This document shows, one piece after another, positions 33,414 through 41,834 of a DNA stretch of 42,334 bases. Source of the DNA: Bacillota bacterium (GTDB lineage: Bacteria > Bacillota > Clostridia > Acetivibrionales > DTU013); assembly GCA_023399355.1 (NCBI GenBank), contig JAEWQC010000101.1, positions 1 to 42,334 of the forward strand. The letters run 5' to 3'. The notes beneath the pieces were generated by a model. It ran no database searches, was not told the origin of the DNA, and saw only the letters and a list, made by a program, of their open reading frames with translations. Both the position numbers and the translations under genes were made by a program. The first letter of the stretch is position 1. Every line of letters begins with the position of its first letter.

Positions 33414-33493
33414 GGATGCACGGGCGGACAGTTGACTTTGCAACGGCCAGCCAGGATGCACGGGCGGTCCGTTGACTTTGTCAGCAACCAGCC
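33414..33493. repeat. 40-bp direct duplication in the kinase leader
   Basis: The sequence beginning GGATGCACGGGCGG occurs at 33414-33453 and again at 33454-33493 with several differences, including a small insertion/deletion around GTTGACTTTG. It is clearly richer in G+C than its surroundings and lies between the leader hairpin and the kinase ribosome site. Confidence 0.85.
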
Positions 33494-33501
33494 CCGGACG
33501 C

Positions 33502-33552
33502 AAAAAAGCATAGAAACAGGTTTGCAGATTTTTCAAACCATGGCTTCTATGC
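33502..33552 (-). terminator. Terminator-like hairpin at the 5' end of the kinase transcript
   Basis: Minus-strand GCATAGAA (33552-33545) pairs with TTCTATGC (33515-33508); inside, GGTTTG pairs with CAAACC (33539-33534 with 33524-33519). Six Ts follow (33507-33502). It begins almost at the predicted transcription start. Confidence 0.7.
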
Positions 33553-33561
33553 CCTAAAAGT

Positions 33562-33590
33562 ATCTTACACTAAAAAATACAAATTTTCAA
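33562..33590 (-). promoter_or_regulatory. Promoter of the hybrid kinase operon
   Basis: On the minus strand TTGAAA (33585-33590), 17-base spacer, TAAGAT (33562-33567). The predicted start is near 33555, directly before the hairpin. Confidence 0.55.
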
Positions 33591-33747
33591 TGATCTCAAG
33601 TAGAATTTTAATGCACAAATAGGTATAATAAGAAAGCTACTACAATAAAAAAGAGATTTGGGACTATCAATTTTTTTAATATACAGTGCAATCTTAATAA
33701 AGTTTTAACCATCACAATCCTACAGAATTTTTAATGGAGATGATTTT

Positions 33748-34833
33748 TTGAAGAATAACCAACAAACCAAACAGTCCGAAATTCTGTTGGCAGATGATAC
33801 TCCTGAACAAATTGAAGCAGCCGTGGCAGCACTTCGCCAGAGCAATATCAAGGTGCGGATCGCTTCCAAGGGGTCCACAGCCTTAAGGCTCATAGAACAG
33901 CATGCCCCGGACTTGATCCTTTTGGATGTCTATATGCCTGGAATGGACGGTTTTGAAGTCTGCAAGGCAATCAAGTGTAACCCGGACTTCAAAAACATTC
34001 CCATTATATTCTTAACCGCAAGTGACGATGAAGACAGCATTAAGAAAGGCTTCGAGCTCGGAGCCCAGGATTATGTGATTAAACCCTTCAACATTTCAGA
34101 ATTATTGGCTCGTGTGAATACGCACATTGCACTGAAGCAGCAGACAGAATCCCTGAAGGAAGCCAATCGCGAGCTTGACAGTTTCTGCTATAGTGTTTCC
34201 CACGATCTAAAAGCACCCTTGTTATCGATAAAAAAGCTTATCGGTTATTTTGAAACCGATTATAAAGAGAAACTGGATGCTGATGGCCATGATCTTCTTA
34301 TCACAATAGGGGAGAAATCAACAGAGGTGATCGATATCGTCGATCATTTGCTGGAGCTCTCCAAGATGGGTGAAATGCCCATGAAGGAAGAGTCAATTCA
34401 GCTTGAAATGCTGTTTCAGGAGGTCTTTGACGAGCTTATGAAGAATGAAGCCGCCAGACAAATCCGGTTTAGTCTTCAACAACTTCCGGCCATTAACGGC
34501 GATCCGGTCATGATAAAACTTTTAATTTCAAATATTCTTTCAAATGCAATCAAATATACCCGTAACGAAAAAATAGCCCTCATTAAGGTATTCTCCGCCG
34601 AGAGTGACAACGAATATACTGTTTCAGTAGAGGATAATGGTGTTGGCTTCAATATGATGTATTCATCAAGACTTTTCGGCATATTTCAAAGGCTCCACTC
34701 CCAGAGTGAATTTGAAGGATCGGGTGTTGGTCTGACAATATGCCAGAGAATCTTGAAAAGGCATGGCGGCAACGCCTGGATGACAGGAGAAGAAGGCAAA
34801 GGTGCGATTTTTAACTTTTCATTCCCGAAATAA
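33748..34833 (+). CDS. Soluble REC-histidine kinase
   Basis: A 361-residue protein with inverted hybrid order: a receiver first (about 10-125; acidic Asp16/Asp17, phospho-accepting Asp60 in LILLDVYMPG, Lys112 in IKPF), then a short coiled coil and a kinase core with His152 in SHDLKAPL, NILSNAIKY, EDNGVGF and GSGVGLTICQRILKRHGG. No membrane helix is present. Such proteins often receive phosphate at the receiver and pass a signal on through their own kinase. The start is a TTG nine bases after GGAG. It is divergent from the hybrid kinase gene and may share its signalling pathway (inference). Its end is 15 bases from the convergent pstB end. Confidence 0.88.
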   Translation: MKNNQQTKQSEILLADDTPEQIEAAVAALRQSNIKVRIASKGSTALRLIEQHAPDLILLDVYMPGMDGFEVCKAIKCNPDFKNIPIIFLTASDDEDSIKKGFELGAQDYVIKPFNISELLARVNTHIALKQQTESLKEANRELDSFCYSVSHDLKAPLLSIKKLIGYFETDYKEKLDADGHDLLITIGEKSTEVIDIVDHLLELSKMGEMPMKEESIQLEMLFQEVFDELMKNEAARQIRFSLQQLPAINGDPVMIKLLISNILSNAIKYTRNEKIALIKVFSAESDNEYTVSVEDNGVGFNMMYSSRLFGIFQRLHSQSEFEGSGVGLTICQRILKRHGGNAWMTGEEGKGAIFNFSFPK

Positions 34834-34848
34834 AAGCATTGGCACAAC

Positions 34849-35667
34849 CTAATAAGCTCCGTGCAGATAATTGCTTGTCAGCGTGGACTGCGGATTCAGG
34901 AAGACATCCTGTGCAGGTCCCTGCTCTTCGATCTTCCCCTGATAAAAGAATGCGACCTGGTCGGCGATCCGTGTAGCCTGCTGCAAATTATGCGTAACAA
35001 TGACGATGGTATATTTTTTCTTCAGTTCCATGAGCATGTTTTCAATTTTTAGAGTCGAAATATGATCCAGCGCGGAGCAGGGTTCATCAAAGAGCAGGAT
35101 CTCCGGTTCCAGTGCCAGCGCCCTTGCAATGCAGAGCCTTTGCTGCTGCCCGCCCGACAGTCTGAGTGCCGACTTGTTCAGCCGGTCCTTCACTTCTTCA
35201 AGCAGACTGGAAGATTGCAGTTTCTCAATCACGATTTCATGAATCCGGCTTTTGCTGACATCAGCCATATTCTCTATCACAGGAAGCTTGATATTATCGT
35301 AGATCGTCATGGGAAAGGGATTGGGCTGCTGAAAAACCATTCCGATCTTCTGTCGAATTTTTTTCGGGCTTTGGCTTTTGGCGTACAAATCTTCGCCATG
35401 CAGCGTAATTCTTCCCTCCAGCCGAAAACCCGATACGATGTCATTCATGCGGTTGAAACATTTCAGCAATGTCGTCTTCCCGCAGCCGGAGGGTCCGATA
35501 AAAGCAGTTATCCTGTTCTTTGGAATGCTGATATTCACTTCTTTGAGCGCATGTGTATCCGAATACCAGACATTTACATTTTCTGCCTGCAGCGCAATTT
35601 CGCTGGTTTCGCCCAAAGGTTCTATTCTTTTTGTTAGCTGGGTGAAATCTATACCTACTTTTGTCAT
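34849..35667 (-). CDS. pstB: Phosphate ABC transporter ATPase PstB
   Basis: A 272-residue PstB: Walker A GPSGCGKTTLLKCFNRMND (the NRMND extension is diagnostic), VFQQPNPFPMTIYDNI, signature LSGGQQQRLCIARALA and Walker B ILLFDEPCSALDHIST, where the usual P after ALD is H. It has an extra N-terminal segment of about 25 residues. Last gene of the pst operon; phoU, often found next, is absent here. Confidence 0.96.
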   Translation of the reverse strand: MTKVGIDFTQLTKRIEPLGETSEIALQAENVNVWYSDTHALKEVNISIPKNRITAFIGPSGCGKTTLLKCFNRMNDIVSGFRLEGRITLHGEDLYAKSQSPKKIRQKIGMVFQQPNPFPMTIYDNIKLPVIENMADVSKSRIHEIVIEKLQSSSLLEEVKDRLNKSALRLSGGQQQRLCIARALALEPEILLFDEPCSALDHISTLKIENMLMELKKKYTIVIVTHNLQQATRIADQVAFFYQGKIEEQGPAQDVFLNPQSTLTSNYLHGAY

Positions 35668-35670
35668 GGG

Positions 35671-36612
35671 TCATTCCTCTCTTATGGATATGGTTTTGTT
35701 CAAGTTTCCAAGCAAATCGGCAAATAGATTTAATATGATGATGATAACAATCAATATCAAAGCGGCGCCGAAAGCCAAACCTGGCATATTCAGTTCTCCT
35801 GCGGGAGAAGTGAAATAGATATAGGATGTCAGCGTAGAGCCGGTATTCCTCAAGGTGCTGATCCAATTCTGCGGACTATACCAGGGCTGCAGACCGGACA
35901 TTCGTATGGAACCTCCAAGCGCAAGCCACACGATGGCGGTGTCACCGATAATTCTCCCCATGCCAAGGACCACAGCAGTGATAATGCCATTTCTCGCTGA
36001 GGGGATAATGATCGTAGTGATTGTATGCCACTTGCTGGCGCCCATTGCCAGCGAACCTTCGCGATAGGAGCCAGGAACTGTTTTGATGGCCTCTTCACAG
36101 GTTTTTATGATAAATGGCAATACCATGACGGCCATGGTTATACCCGCTACCAGAAAGGAGCGTCCGAATGCACGGCTGACATCTTCAACGCCCTCAACCA
36201 TTGAACTCATAAAGCCAAGCTGGGGAAGACTGAAGATGGTCAAGCCGAAAATACCGATTACAACCGTTGGAACACTGGAAAGTACGTCAATGCCAAGTCT
36301 GAAATATTTGGCCAAAGGATTTCTCTCCGAATACTCTGATAAATAGATGGCCGTTGCAAGGGCCCAGGGGAAAGCAAAGAGGATTCCGATCAATGTCAGA
36401 AGCAAAGTACCTATAATAGGGGTAAGGATGCCGCCCATACTGGCTTCATCAGATCCCGGATAAGGATCTGTAAACAAAAACCCGGGAGTGATATGAGAGA
36501 TCCCATTGATAAAAATATAAGCAATTATAGCAAGACATAATACAATCGTAAAAATGGATGATACCCAGGAAAGAACCTGTCCCATATGCTCCTTATAAAT
36601 TCTCTTAAACAA
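35671..36612 (-). CDS. pstA: Phosphate ABC transporter permease PstA
   Basis: A 313-residue, six-helix permease with PDPYPGSDEASMGGILTPIIGT-type PstA features (LFTDPYPGSDE and GGILTPIIGTLLLT) and the ABC-binding EAIKTVPGSYREGSLAMGASKW loop (core SYREGSLAMGASKW). The start is a TTG overlapping the pstC end by eight bases, with GGAGG seven bases upstream; an ATG nine codons later has a poorly spaced site. Confidence 0.95.
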   Translation of the reverse strand: MFKRIYKEHMGQVLSWVSSIFTIVLCLAIIAYIFINGISHITPGFLFTDPYPGSDEASMGGILTPIIGTLLLTLIGILFAFPWALATAIYLSEYSERNPLAKYFRLGIDVLSSVPTVVIGIFGLTIFSLPQLGFMSSMVEGVEDVSRAFGRSFLVAGITMAVMVLPFIIKTCEEAIKTVPGSYREGSLAMGASKWHTITTIIIPSARNGIITAVVLGMGRIIGDTAIVWLALGGSIRMSGLQPWYSPQNWISTLRNTGSTLTSYIYFTSPAGELNMPGLAFGAALILIVIIIILNLFADLLGNLNKTISIREE

Positions 36613-37636
36613 GGCCCTGCCTCCTTTTTACTACGTATTCCACTATTCGTGTGGAAATACTTAATAGCGTTGTCGTTACCAGAAGCACAACACCACAGCC
36701 AAAAAGTGCGGATTCGATAGGCGGGCATGACATGGCCTCCGATTTATTAACAATTGCAGAGGCCAGGGTAAGTACAGGTGTCAATAAAAATCCTGTGCCA
36801 TGCTTTGGATTGGGTATGTTTCCGACACCTCCGCTGACCATGGATAGTGCGATGGCTTCTCCCATGGCTCTCCCCATCCCTAACACGGTTCCTGCCAGAA
36901 TACCCGATTTGGCTGATGGCAGGATAACCTTTACGATGGTACGCCAATTGGAAAGCCCCAGTGCAAGCGAAGCTTCCTTGTATTTCTTTGGCACGGCATT
37001 GATGGCATCCACGGACAAGGCAACTATAATCGGCAGAATCATCAGGCTCAATACGAGAATGCCCGATAAAAGACTTTTCCCATCCATCTGAAAGAATTGA
37101 ATATATTTCAACTGTAACTCGCTGGTGACAAATGTTTTCTGGATAAACGGAATGACCACCAAAAGTCCGATCAAACCGAACAGGATGGATGGAATGGCAG
37201 CAAGAAGCCGAACTACCGATTGAAGAAACTTTCTTGTCCAAACCGGAGACAATTCAGATATGACTACAGCTGTGCCAATCCCCATCGGAAGTGCAATTAG
37301 CAAAGCTCCGAGGGTTGTCAGCAGTGAGCCTGCCAACAGTCCAAGCACGCCGAATACCCATGTCTGATCTGCCGGAAGTGCTACAAAGGAGTCAGCCACT
37401 TGTTGGTCAAAGCCGGTTTTGGTTACGAAGCCCAGTCCGTTGATTCGAAATACACTGATGGATTTTTGAATGATAAAAATGAAAATGAATACAATCATCA
37501 GTGCACTCATTACAGTCAGAAACAGTATAACTTTTTCCGCCACCGTATCTGCAATTTTGGCTCGCCTGACACTGCTTCTTTCATTTCTTTGTACTTCAGA
37601 TACTGCGATACTTCTTACAACATTGGTCTGTTCCAT
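36605..37636 (-). CDS. pstC: Phosphate ABC transporter permease PstC
   Basis: A 343-residue, six-helix permease. PstC-like segments include LPMGIGTAVVISELSP, the ABC-binding KYKEASLALGLSNWRT loop and GMGRAMGEAIALSMVSG. The N-terminal 35 residues before the first helix are polar and Arg-rich, a modest extension. AGGTGG precedes the ATG. Confidence 0.96.
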   Translation of the reverse strand: MEQTNVVRSIAVSEVQRNERSSVRRAKIADTVAEKVILFLTVMSALMIVFIFIFIIQKSISVFRINGLGFVTKTGFDQQVADSFVALPADQTWVFGVLGLLAGSLLTTLGALLIALPMGIGTAVVISELSPVWTRKFLQSVVRLLAAIPSILFGLIGLLVVIPFIQKTFVTSELQLKYIQFFQMDGKSLLSGILVLSLMILPIIVALSVDAINAVPKKYKEASLALGLSNWRTIVKVILPSAKSGILAGTVLGMGRAMGEAIALSMVSGGVGNIPNPKHGTGFLLTPVLTLASAIVNKSEAMSCPPIESALFGCGVVLLVTTTLLSISTRIVEYVVKRRQGLV

Positions 37637-37695
37637 TTTGCACCACCTGTACTTAATTAATATCGGCGCCAGTTATGAGCTTTCTTCCTGCCTTA

Positions 37696-37723
37696 AAGGC
37701 ATCAAGCTTTCACTTGATGCCTT
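37696..37723 (-). other. Stem-loop between pstS and pstC
   Basis: AAGGCATCAAG (37696-37706) pairs perfectly with CTTGATGCCTT (37713-37723) around a six-base loop. No T run follows on the minus strand. As in the urt operon it lies right after the binding-protein gene. Confidence 0.8.
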
Positions 37724-37796
37724 CATGCAGTGTTACTTTCTGATCAGGTGATTCGGCACATACTGTCAATCAGCTCAGTTCAATTCATCCGATCGA

Positions 37797-39014
37797 TTAT
37801 TGTACTGATTTTGCGTATTCATTTCTCAGTTCTATATAGTCTTTTTCCACCATTATTTTCTGGCCTTCCGTACTGCGGATATAGTTGATGAACATGGCAC
37901 TCAACTGGGAGGGGGCACCTTTTGTAAGCATGACCAGTGATCTTGTATAGGGCCAGATCATTGCATTGACATTGTTGGCTGTGCATTCGATACTTTCTAT
38001 CGATACGGCTTTTACAGTTTTGGGATCAATATATCCGAAGGAATCATAGCCTATGGCATTTGCATTTGAGATAACAGCCTGTGCAAGAGATCCGCTTGAG
38101 ATGGAAGGGGTAAAGCCTGCAGGGATCTTTGCATTGGCATCAATTCCTTTTATTGCAAGGTCAAAGAAGGAGGACGCCGTACCGGAAGTGGACTCACGTA
38201 CTTGAACAAGTATAGGTGCGTCATTTCCGCCGACATCTTTCCAATTGGTTATTTTACCTGTGAAAATGTCGAACACCTGCTGCTTGGTGAGATTCTTTAC
38301 CGGGTTTGCCTTGTTCATGATAACTGCTATTGCGTCGCTGCCGATCTGAGTCTCGACCAATTCCGGATAAGTTGCCTTATCAGAGCTTGTCAGGGCAGCC
38401 GAACAATTACCGATGTTTACCGTCCCGGCTGCAGCGTCCTTCTTTCCTACGCCTGAACCGCCGCCGGTTACAGTAACCGTAAGTTTACCCTTGTTCATGT
38501 CCATCACCTTTAATGCAGCAGCATCTGCTACAGGCTGAATGGTTGTAGAACCGCTAAGTTTGAGCGAACCTGACATTTTAGAGAAATATTTGATTACGAC
38601 CGTTTTCGAACTGCTTTCATATGTAACGTCCGCGCCGAGGCTTTCAGCTATAAAACGAGCCGGCACAAAGGTTCTGCCGGAGAATCCCCTCATCGGAACA
38701 TCCATGGTTATTGTTTTTTTGTCAACAAGTGCGTATCTATTGTTGAGTTCAAGTTCAATTTTGTGATCTGCCGTAGTAATAACTACTCTTTTTGTGGTAT
38801 TGTTATAGTTTACAACTCCGCCAAGTGCTTCAACGATGGATCTTACAGGAACCAGCGTGAAATTGTCTTCGAACCTTGGCGCCTGATCTGTGACCAGTGC
38901 TTTACCATCCAATGTGATTTTTACCGTGTCATTTGCTGCCGAAACGGTCAGTCCCATTCCGAGAACCAATGAAATTACCAGCATGAATGCCATAAGAGTT
39001 TTAAGTCTATGCAT
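37797..39014 (-). CDS. pstS: Phosphate-binding protein PstS with N-terminal stalk domain
   Basis: A 405-residue secreted protein. A signal peptide (1-26, cleavage after VSA) is followed by a copper amine oxidase N-terminal-like stalk domain (about 30-150; the paired LVPVRSIVEALGG and TFVPARFIAESLGADVTY motifs), then a PstS domain with SGSTTIQPVADAAA, TGGGSGVG and RESTSGTASSFF phosphate-binding loops. There is no lipobox cysteine, so it is not a lipoprotein; the stalk may hold it at the cell wall (inference). ATG at 39014 with GGAGG eight bases upstream. Confidence 0.93.
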   Translation of the reverse strand: MHRLKTLMAFMLVISLVLGMGLTVSAANDTVKITLDGKALVTDQAPRFEDNFTLVPVRSIVEALGGVVNYNNTTKRVVITTADHKIELELNNRYALVDKKTITMDVPMRGFSGRTFVPARFIAESLGADVTYESSSKTVVIKYFSKMSGSLKLSGSTTIQPVADAAALKVMDMNKGKLTVTVTGGGSGVGKKDAAAGTVNIGNCSAALTSSDKATYPELVETQIGSDAIAVIMNKANPVKNLTKQQVFDIFTGKITNWKDVGGNDAPILVQVRESTSGTASSFFDLAIKGIDANAKIPAGFTPSISSGSLAQAVISNANAIGYDSFGYIDPKTVKAVSIESIECTANNVNAMIWPYTRSLVMLTKGAPSQLSAMFINYIRSTEGQKIMVEKDYIELRNEYAKSVQ

Positions 39015-39121
39015 TTGAACAACCTCCTGTATTTTCTTAATTATTTTGTTTTGCAACAAGTTCATTTTACTAACGGAATGTTATGTTTATATAAATGGCA
39101 GATTAATATCGTGTTGGCAAT

Positions 39122-39138
39122 TGTTAAGTTTCTGTTGA
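39122..39138 (-). promoter_or_regulatory. Candidate Pho box upstream of pstS
   Basis: Minus-strand TCAACA and TTAACA are spaced by five bases (39133-39138 and 39122-39127), the 11-base period of PhoP boxes in Bacillus relatives. TATTAA at 39103-39108 could be the -10. Only two half-sites are convincing. Confidence 0.35.
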
Positions 39139-39169
39139 ACAATGAACAACTTGGTTCTTTGCGCAAACT

Positions 39170-41050
39170 TTATTCAATGATGTAGCAGCTGCATTTGCGT
39201 TCCTTACACTTCTTCTTAATTCTGCTGGAGTATTTCGAGAGCTGGTAAATATCCTTGAAGCTGGCTGCTTTGTTACTGACACCGGCAATCGACAAACTCA
39301 TCAGGCCGAATTCCTCCTCCTCATTTTGTCGGTTTTTGGAAACCAGAGAGCCTTTTTCAATATCACTTTCCGTGTAGAAATTCAGTATCTCCCTGTCAAA
39401 AGCGTCCAATATATTCCTGCAGATGTTTTCCGTATCATAGGATTCAATAACGGCAATAAAATCATCCCCGCCGATATGGCCGATAAAATGATTGCAGCAA
39501 CATTCCGCATTCACACTTTCAACCAGCCTCGCAGCAAGATACTGCAGGACTCTGTCCCCATCTTCGAAACCGTATACGTCGTTGTAGACTTTAAAATTAT
39601 TGATATCAAAGTACAGTATGGTGAAAGGGACCGTGTCTTTGATGAAGTGCGTCAGCTTCTGCTCAATCAGAAGATTCCCGGGCAGGCCGGACAGAGGATT
39701 CAGGTGCCGCGCATAATTGACCTCCAGCTCAGTGGTTTTTTCCAGCAGGTCCTTTACGGTAACAATCCCGAAGTAGATGGAGTTTCTGGTAACAATAATG
39801 TAATCATATAAGGATTCTTCACTTCTTGCGACTGCCATTTTGGAAACTATATCAATCGTGGTTTCATAATCAACACATAACGGTCTGTTATCCATCAGAA
39901 TACTAATCGGCCTGTTCATATACAAAGCATATCCGTATTGTGTGCCAAGCCTGGAATAAAATTTATCCTTCATAATCAAACCGGTCAGACACCCGTCATC
40001 CACTACCGGAATGCCGAGAAGACAAGTGTTTTTGCTGAAAGTTTCGAGAACGGATAAACCGGTTGTACCGGAGCTAGTGGTGATGTTTTTGCGGCTAATG
40101 TCCCCTACGGATATTGTAGTCAGCTTGTTCACATACATCTCTTTTTTTCTTGCGTTCCGCTGCTGGATATGGTTTTTCAGTTCACTGCCAATATTCAGTA
40201 TGGATTCAGCCGGCTTCTGGATAAAATACCCCTGCCCGTATTCAATGCCGATATCGATCAATGTGTTCAATTCATTTTCAGTCTCAATACCTTCTGCGAT
40301 CAATTTGATATCCGTTACCTGACAGAATTCATAAAAAGTTTTTATAAGGGCATATTTTAGGCCATCCTTGTCAATATTCCTGATTAGGTTCATATCCAGC
40401 TTGATAAAGTGGGGGTGAATGTCCGTAATCAGCTTTAAGCCTGAATAGCCGGAACCGGCATCGTCGATTGCTATTTTATAGCCCTGGTCCTTGTAATTGC
40501 TTATTAGCTTGCTGAAGCTTTCTATATCGGCCGCCGCACTTTTCTCCGTGATTTCAAAAACCACATTTCCCTGGTTGATATGGTACTTGTCGAGAAATTC
40601 TTTTGTGAAGCCCTTCCTGAAATTCTCATCATTGATGATGTGCGGATCCACGTTGATAAAGATCAATTCGCACAAATTGGACCTGGATACATTTTCAAGC
40701 GCTTTTATGCGGCATAGAAATTCCAGTTCCCATAGTTTTCCAATCGCCCGTGCAAAATCGAAAAGATTCTCCGGGTTCTCAAAATAAGATTTTTGCGGGC
40801 CGCGGCTCAAGCACTCATAGCCCAGGAGTTCTCCACTTTTTAACGAAATAATAGGTTGAAATACCGTTCTGATTTCTTCCTTGTGTAAAATCTCCATAAA
40901 CTCATCCCCCAGAACTCTTCCTTCAATATCGGTTACTGCCGGTATATCCCATGGCCCAGAAAAACCTTTTTTATATTCAATGGGAATTCTCGTCTTTTTA
41001 CCGGGTGTGTGATTATATTTCAGATCAATGCTGTCTATGACTGAGCCCAT
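39170..41050 (-). CDS. Cyclic-di-GMP protein: EAL-CBS pair-GGDEF
   Basis: A 626-residue soluble protein. The EAL domain (about 50-300) keeps the catalytic set: ECL in place of EAL (GYECLSRG), FINVDP, EITE, IDDAGSGYSGL, IKLD, AEGIET and QGYFIQKP, so phosphodiesterase activity is likely. A central CBS-type pair (about 310-440) may bind nucleotides. The C-terminal GGDEF domain reads GGDDF at the active loop, and a 20-residue acidic insert follows, so cyclase activity is doubtful. Start at the ATG at 41050, five bases after AAGGTGA; the longer frame overlaps the upstream gene. Confidence 0.9.
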   Translation of the reverse strand: MGSVIDSIDLKYNHTPGKKTRIPIEYKKGFSGPWDIPAVTDIEGRVLGDEFMEILHKEEIRTVFQPIISLKSGELLGYECLSRGPQKSYFENPENLFDFARAIGKLWELEFLCRIKALENVSRSNLCELIFINVDPHIINDENFRKGFTKEFLDKYHINQGNVVFEITEKSAAADIESFSKLISNYKDQGYKIAIDDAGSGYSGLKLITDIHPHFIKLDMNLIRNIDKDGLKYALIKTFYEFCQVTDIKLIAEGIETENELNTLIDIGIEYGQGYFIQKPAESILNIGSELKNHIQQRNARKKEMYVNKLTTISVGDISRKNITTSSGTTGLSVLETFSKNTCLLGIPVVDDGCLTGLIMKDKFYSRLGTQYGYALYMNRPISILMDNRPLCVDYETTIDIVSKMAVARSEESLYDYIIVTRNSIYFGIVTVKDLLEKTTELEVNYARHLNPLSGLPGNLLIEQKLTHFIKDTVPFTILYFDINNFKVYNDVYGFEDGDRVLQYLAARLVESVNAECCCNHFIGHIGGDDFIAVIESYDTENICRNILDAFDREILNFYTESDIEKGSLVSKNRQNEEEEFGLMSLSIAGVSNKAASFKDIYQLSKYSSRIKKKCKERKCSCYIIE

Positions 41051-41084
41051 TTTAGTCACCTTCGTTTCTTTTATAAAAATGTCG

Positions 41085-41834
41085 TTACATGATTGCCTGG
41101 TCCATACCGGCACTGTCAAAAATCCTGCATCCACTGACAAATACCATTTTGATCACCGGAAAATCGTCCGAACCATCTGTCAGAATCAGATCTGCAGTTT
41201 TACCCCATTCTATGGAGCCGAATTTGTTCTCGATTCCAAGTGCTCTGGCCGGATTGATGGTTACCATACCCGCTGCATCCACCAGGCTCAGGCCATAACT
41301 ATGATGCAGCATAAATATTGTCTGCAGGATTGATGATGATGTATCATCCGAACAAATCATGTACATGGAAGGATGCCTGATCATGTCGGATATGGTCGGA
41401 CTATTTTGATTTTCCGCCTCGATATGTACCGATGGAACGCTCATGATGGAAAACGATCCGGCAAAGGGCAGATTCGCCTGAAAATGATGGCGGATAATTC
41501 CCAAACTTCTCAACTTGTTCAACTGGGTAACCTTTTCAAGTTCGGAACGTAAAACCGTATGAAAAATGGAGGTTATCCCATGGCTCGCAAAATTACTTTC
41601 AAGGGTAAAGAACGAGGAATCGCTTCCCTTTCCAAATAAATCATTGTTTATGTCTATGATACCCGGCAATAGCCAGCCGCCACCGCCATCGACCACATGG
41701 CAGCTCCTGTGGACCTTAACGGGAGAAGATCGTCCAATAGCCATGATGATGCCTTTTTTTACGTATATGTATCCATGATTGATGATGCCAAATTGAGTGA
41801 TAATTTTTACATTACTCAAAATGAAAGTGTTCAT
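41085..41834 (-). CDS. Shortened PhnM-like amidohydrolase
   Basis: A 249-residue protein with both ends of a PhnM/amidohydrolase (about 380 residues in full members): N-terminal beta part with LPGIIDINNDLFGKG and ASHGITSIFHTVL, and C-terminal SSILQTIF, GMVTINPARALGIE and GKTADLILTD. The middle of about 120-130 residues that carries metal ligands is missing, and the usual HxH or HxD after PGxID reads NND. The frame is intact throughout and has GGAGGAG before the ATG, so it is translated but probably lacks triphosphate hydrolase activity. No other phn genes are present. It may be a regulatory or degenerate relative. Confidence 0.65.
   Translation of the reverse strand: MNTFILSNVKIITQFGIINHGYIYVKKGIIMAIGRSSPVKVHRSCHVVDGGGGWLLPGIIDINNDLFGKGSDSSFFTLESNFASHGITSIFHTVLRSELEKVTQLNKLRSLGIIRHHFQANLPFAGSFSIMSVPSVHIEAENQNSPTISDMIRHPSMYMICSDDTSSSILQTIFMLHHSYGLSLVDAAGMVTINPARALGIENKFGSIEWGKTADLILTDGSDDFPVIKMVFVSGCRIFDSAGMDQAIM

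Larger units (their letters stand above)
33396..33747. other. Divergent intergenic region between the two kinase genes
   Basis: About 350 bases holding, from left to right, a GC-rich 40-bp direct duplication, a terminator-like hairpin, the predicted kinase promoter, and an A+T-rich stretch with TATAAT at about 33629-33634 that may serve the plus-strand gene. No coding sequence is supported. Confidence 0.7.

Noticed and set aside
33396..33536. Longer N-terminus of the hybrid kinase
   Set aside because: The extra 47 codons translate the duplicated leader and have no ribosome site, whereas the ATG at 33395 has GGAGGTGG well placed.
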